From Anaerolineae bacterium (lineage in GTDB: Bacteria; Chloroflexota; Anaerolineae; Anaerolineales; Villigracilaceae), in assembly GCA_003130845.1 (NCBI GenBank), contig QEXW01000078.1:1-49837 (forward strand): a stretch of 49,837 nucleotides of DNA, written 5' to 3'. The position numbers were made by a program, and so were the translations under genes. This document shows, in pieces, positions 49,754-49,837 of this stretch (positions are counted from its first letter, which is position 1; each line of letters opens with the position of its first letter). The notes under the pieces were generated by a model. That model was given only the letters and a program-made list of their open reading frames with translations, searched no databases and was not told the origin of the DNA.

Positions 49754-49837
49754 TCGTTGTGTAAAAGTTGAACAGCGGTTTCCTGAGCAGGAATGGTAAT
49801 TCTTCGCAGTTTCAGGCTGCGGGTGACCGCATAGAAC
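49750..49837 (-). CDS. C-terminal end of an unknown gene, cut by window edge
   Basis: The last 28 codons of a minus-strand frame, ending YAVTRSLKLRRITIPAQE...LLHND, stop TGA at 49752-49750. Too short to assign. A second frame over the same bases, in phase with the next gene, is also open to the edge, so a longer fused protein without the TTG start is the alternative. The four-base TTGA overlap makes the two-gene reading more likely. Confidence 0.45.
   Translation of the reverse strand, partial: FYAVTRSLKLRRITIPAQETAVQLLHND

Overview
The window looks like chromosomal DNA of a Chloroflexota bacterium, most likely of the Anaerolineae type. This is inferred from the mix of families: a methionyl-tRNA synthetase of the archaeal-like class, a membrane-anchored YvcK, an Mrp antiporter, a Tat system, a ChvE/GguAB sugar importer, and several genes whose start codon sits 6-7 nt after a -10 box. 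No 16S or other marker is present, so the assignment is tentative. I see no tRNA, rRNA, CRISPR array, transposase or integrase.

Layout. 1-1963: the end of a DnaD-domain gene overlapping a tandem-AAA+ DnaC-like helicase loader. 1964-4718: a short repeat element, an SDR oxidoreductase and a ThuA-like gene on the minus strand, then a Na+/Ca2+ exchanger. 4803-10695: a complete Mrp cation/proton antiporter operon with A and B fused. 10741-14519: yvcK, gap and pgk. 14597-17289 (minus): an orphan DNA methyltransferase, a Tat-exported L,D-transpeptidase and a SWIM zinc-finger protein with an attenuator-like leader. 17596-20116: a cNMP-GGDEF diguanylate cyclase coupled to recO, facing a SpoU RNA methyltransferase. 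20119-22032 (minus): a cupredoxin lipoprotein, a membrane methyltransferase-like protein and an SDR. 22151-25052: three membrane-linked genes including a spermidine-synthase-like fusion. 25139-28024: fabG, asp23-like, nusB, tatA/B, tatC. 28077-30144: metG behind a Met-rich leader peptide and a terminator.

30294-36024 is the most unusual region. It holds a zinc-ribbon membrane protein, a secreted/membrane protein ending in a Cys-Ala repeat tail, a PqqD-like/radical SAM/SPASM enzyme, a 28-codon ORF coupled by 4-bp overlaps at both ends, a soluble-plus-one-helix protein, and a paralog of the radical SAM enzyme that has lost all its cluster cysteines. I read it as a candidate peptide-modification system in which the Cys-Ala tail is the substrate. 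This is inference.

36178-40087: sbcC, then rsfS, thpR and a single-domain response regulator on the minus strand. 40229-49355: an L-arabinose regulon with araBDA (minus), a LacI-family regulator, and chvE-gguA-gguB. Two matching 24-bp dyad operators overlap the start points of both transcription units, which predicts one local repressor for uptake and catabolism. 49424-49837: two coupled minus-strand genes of unknown function, the upstream one cut by the window edge.
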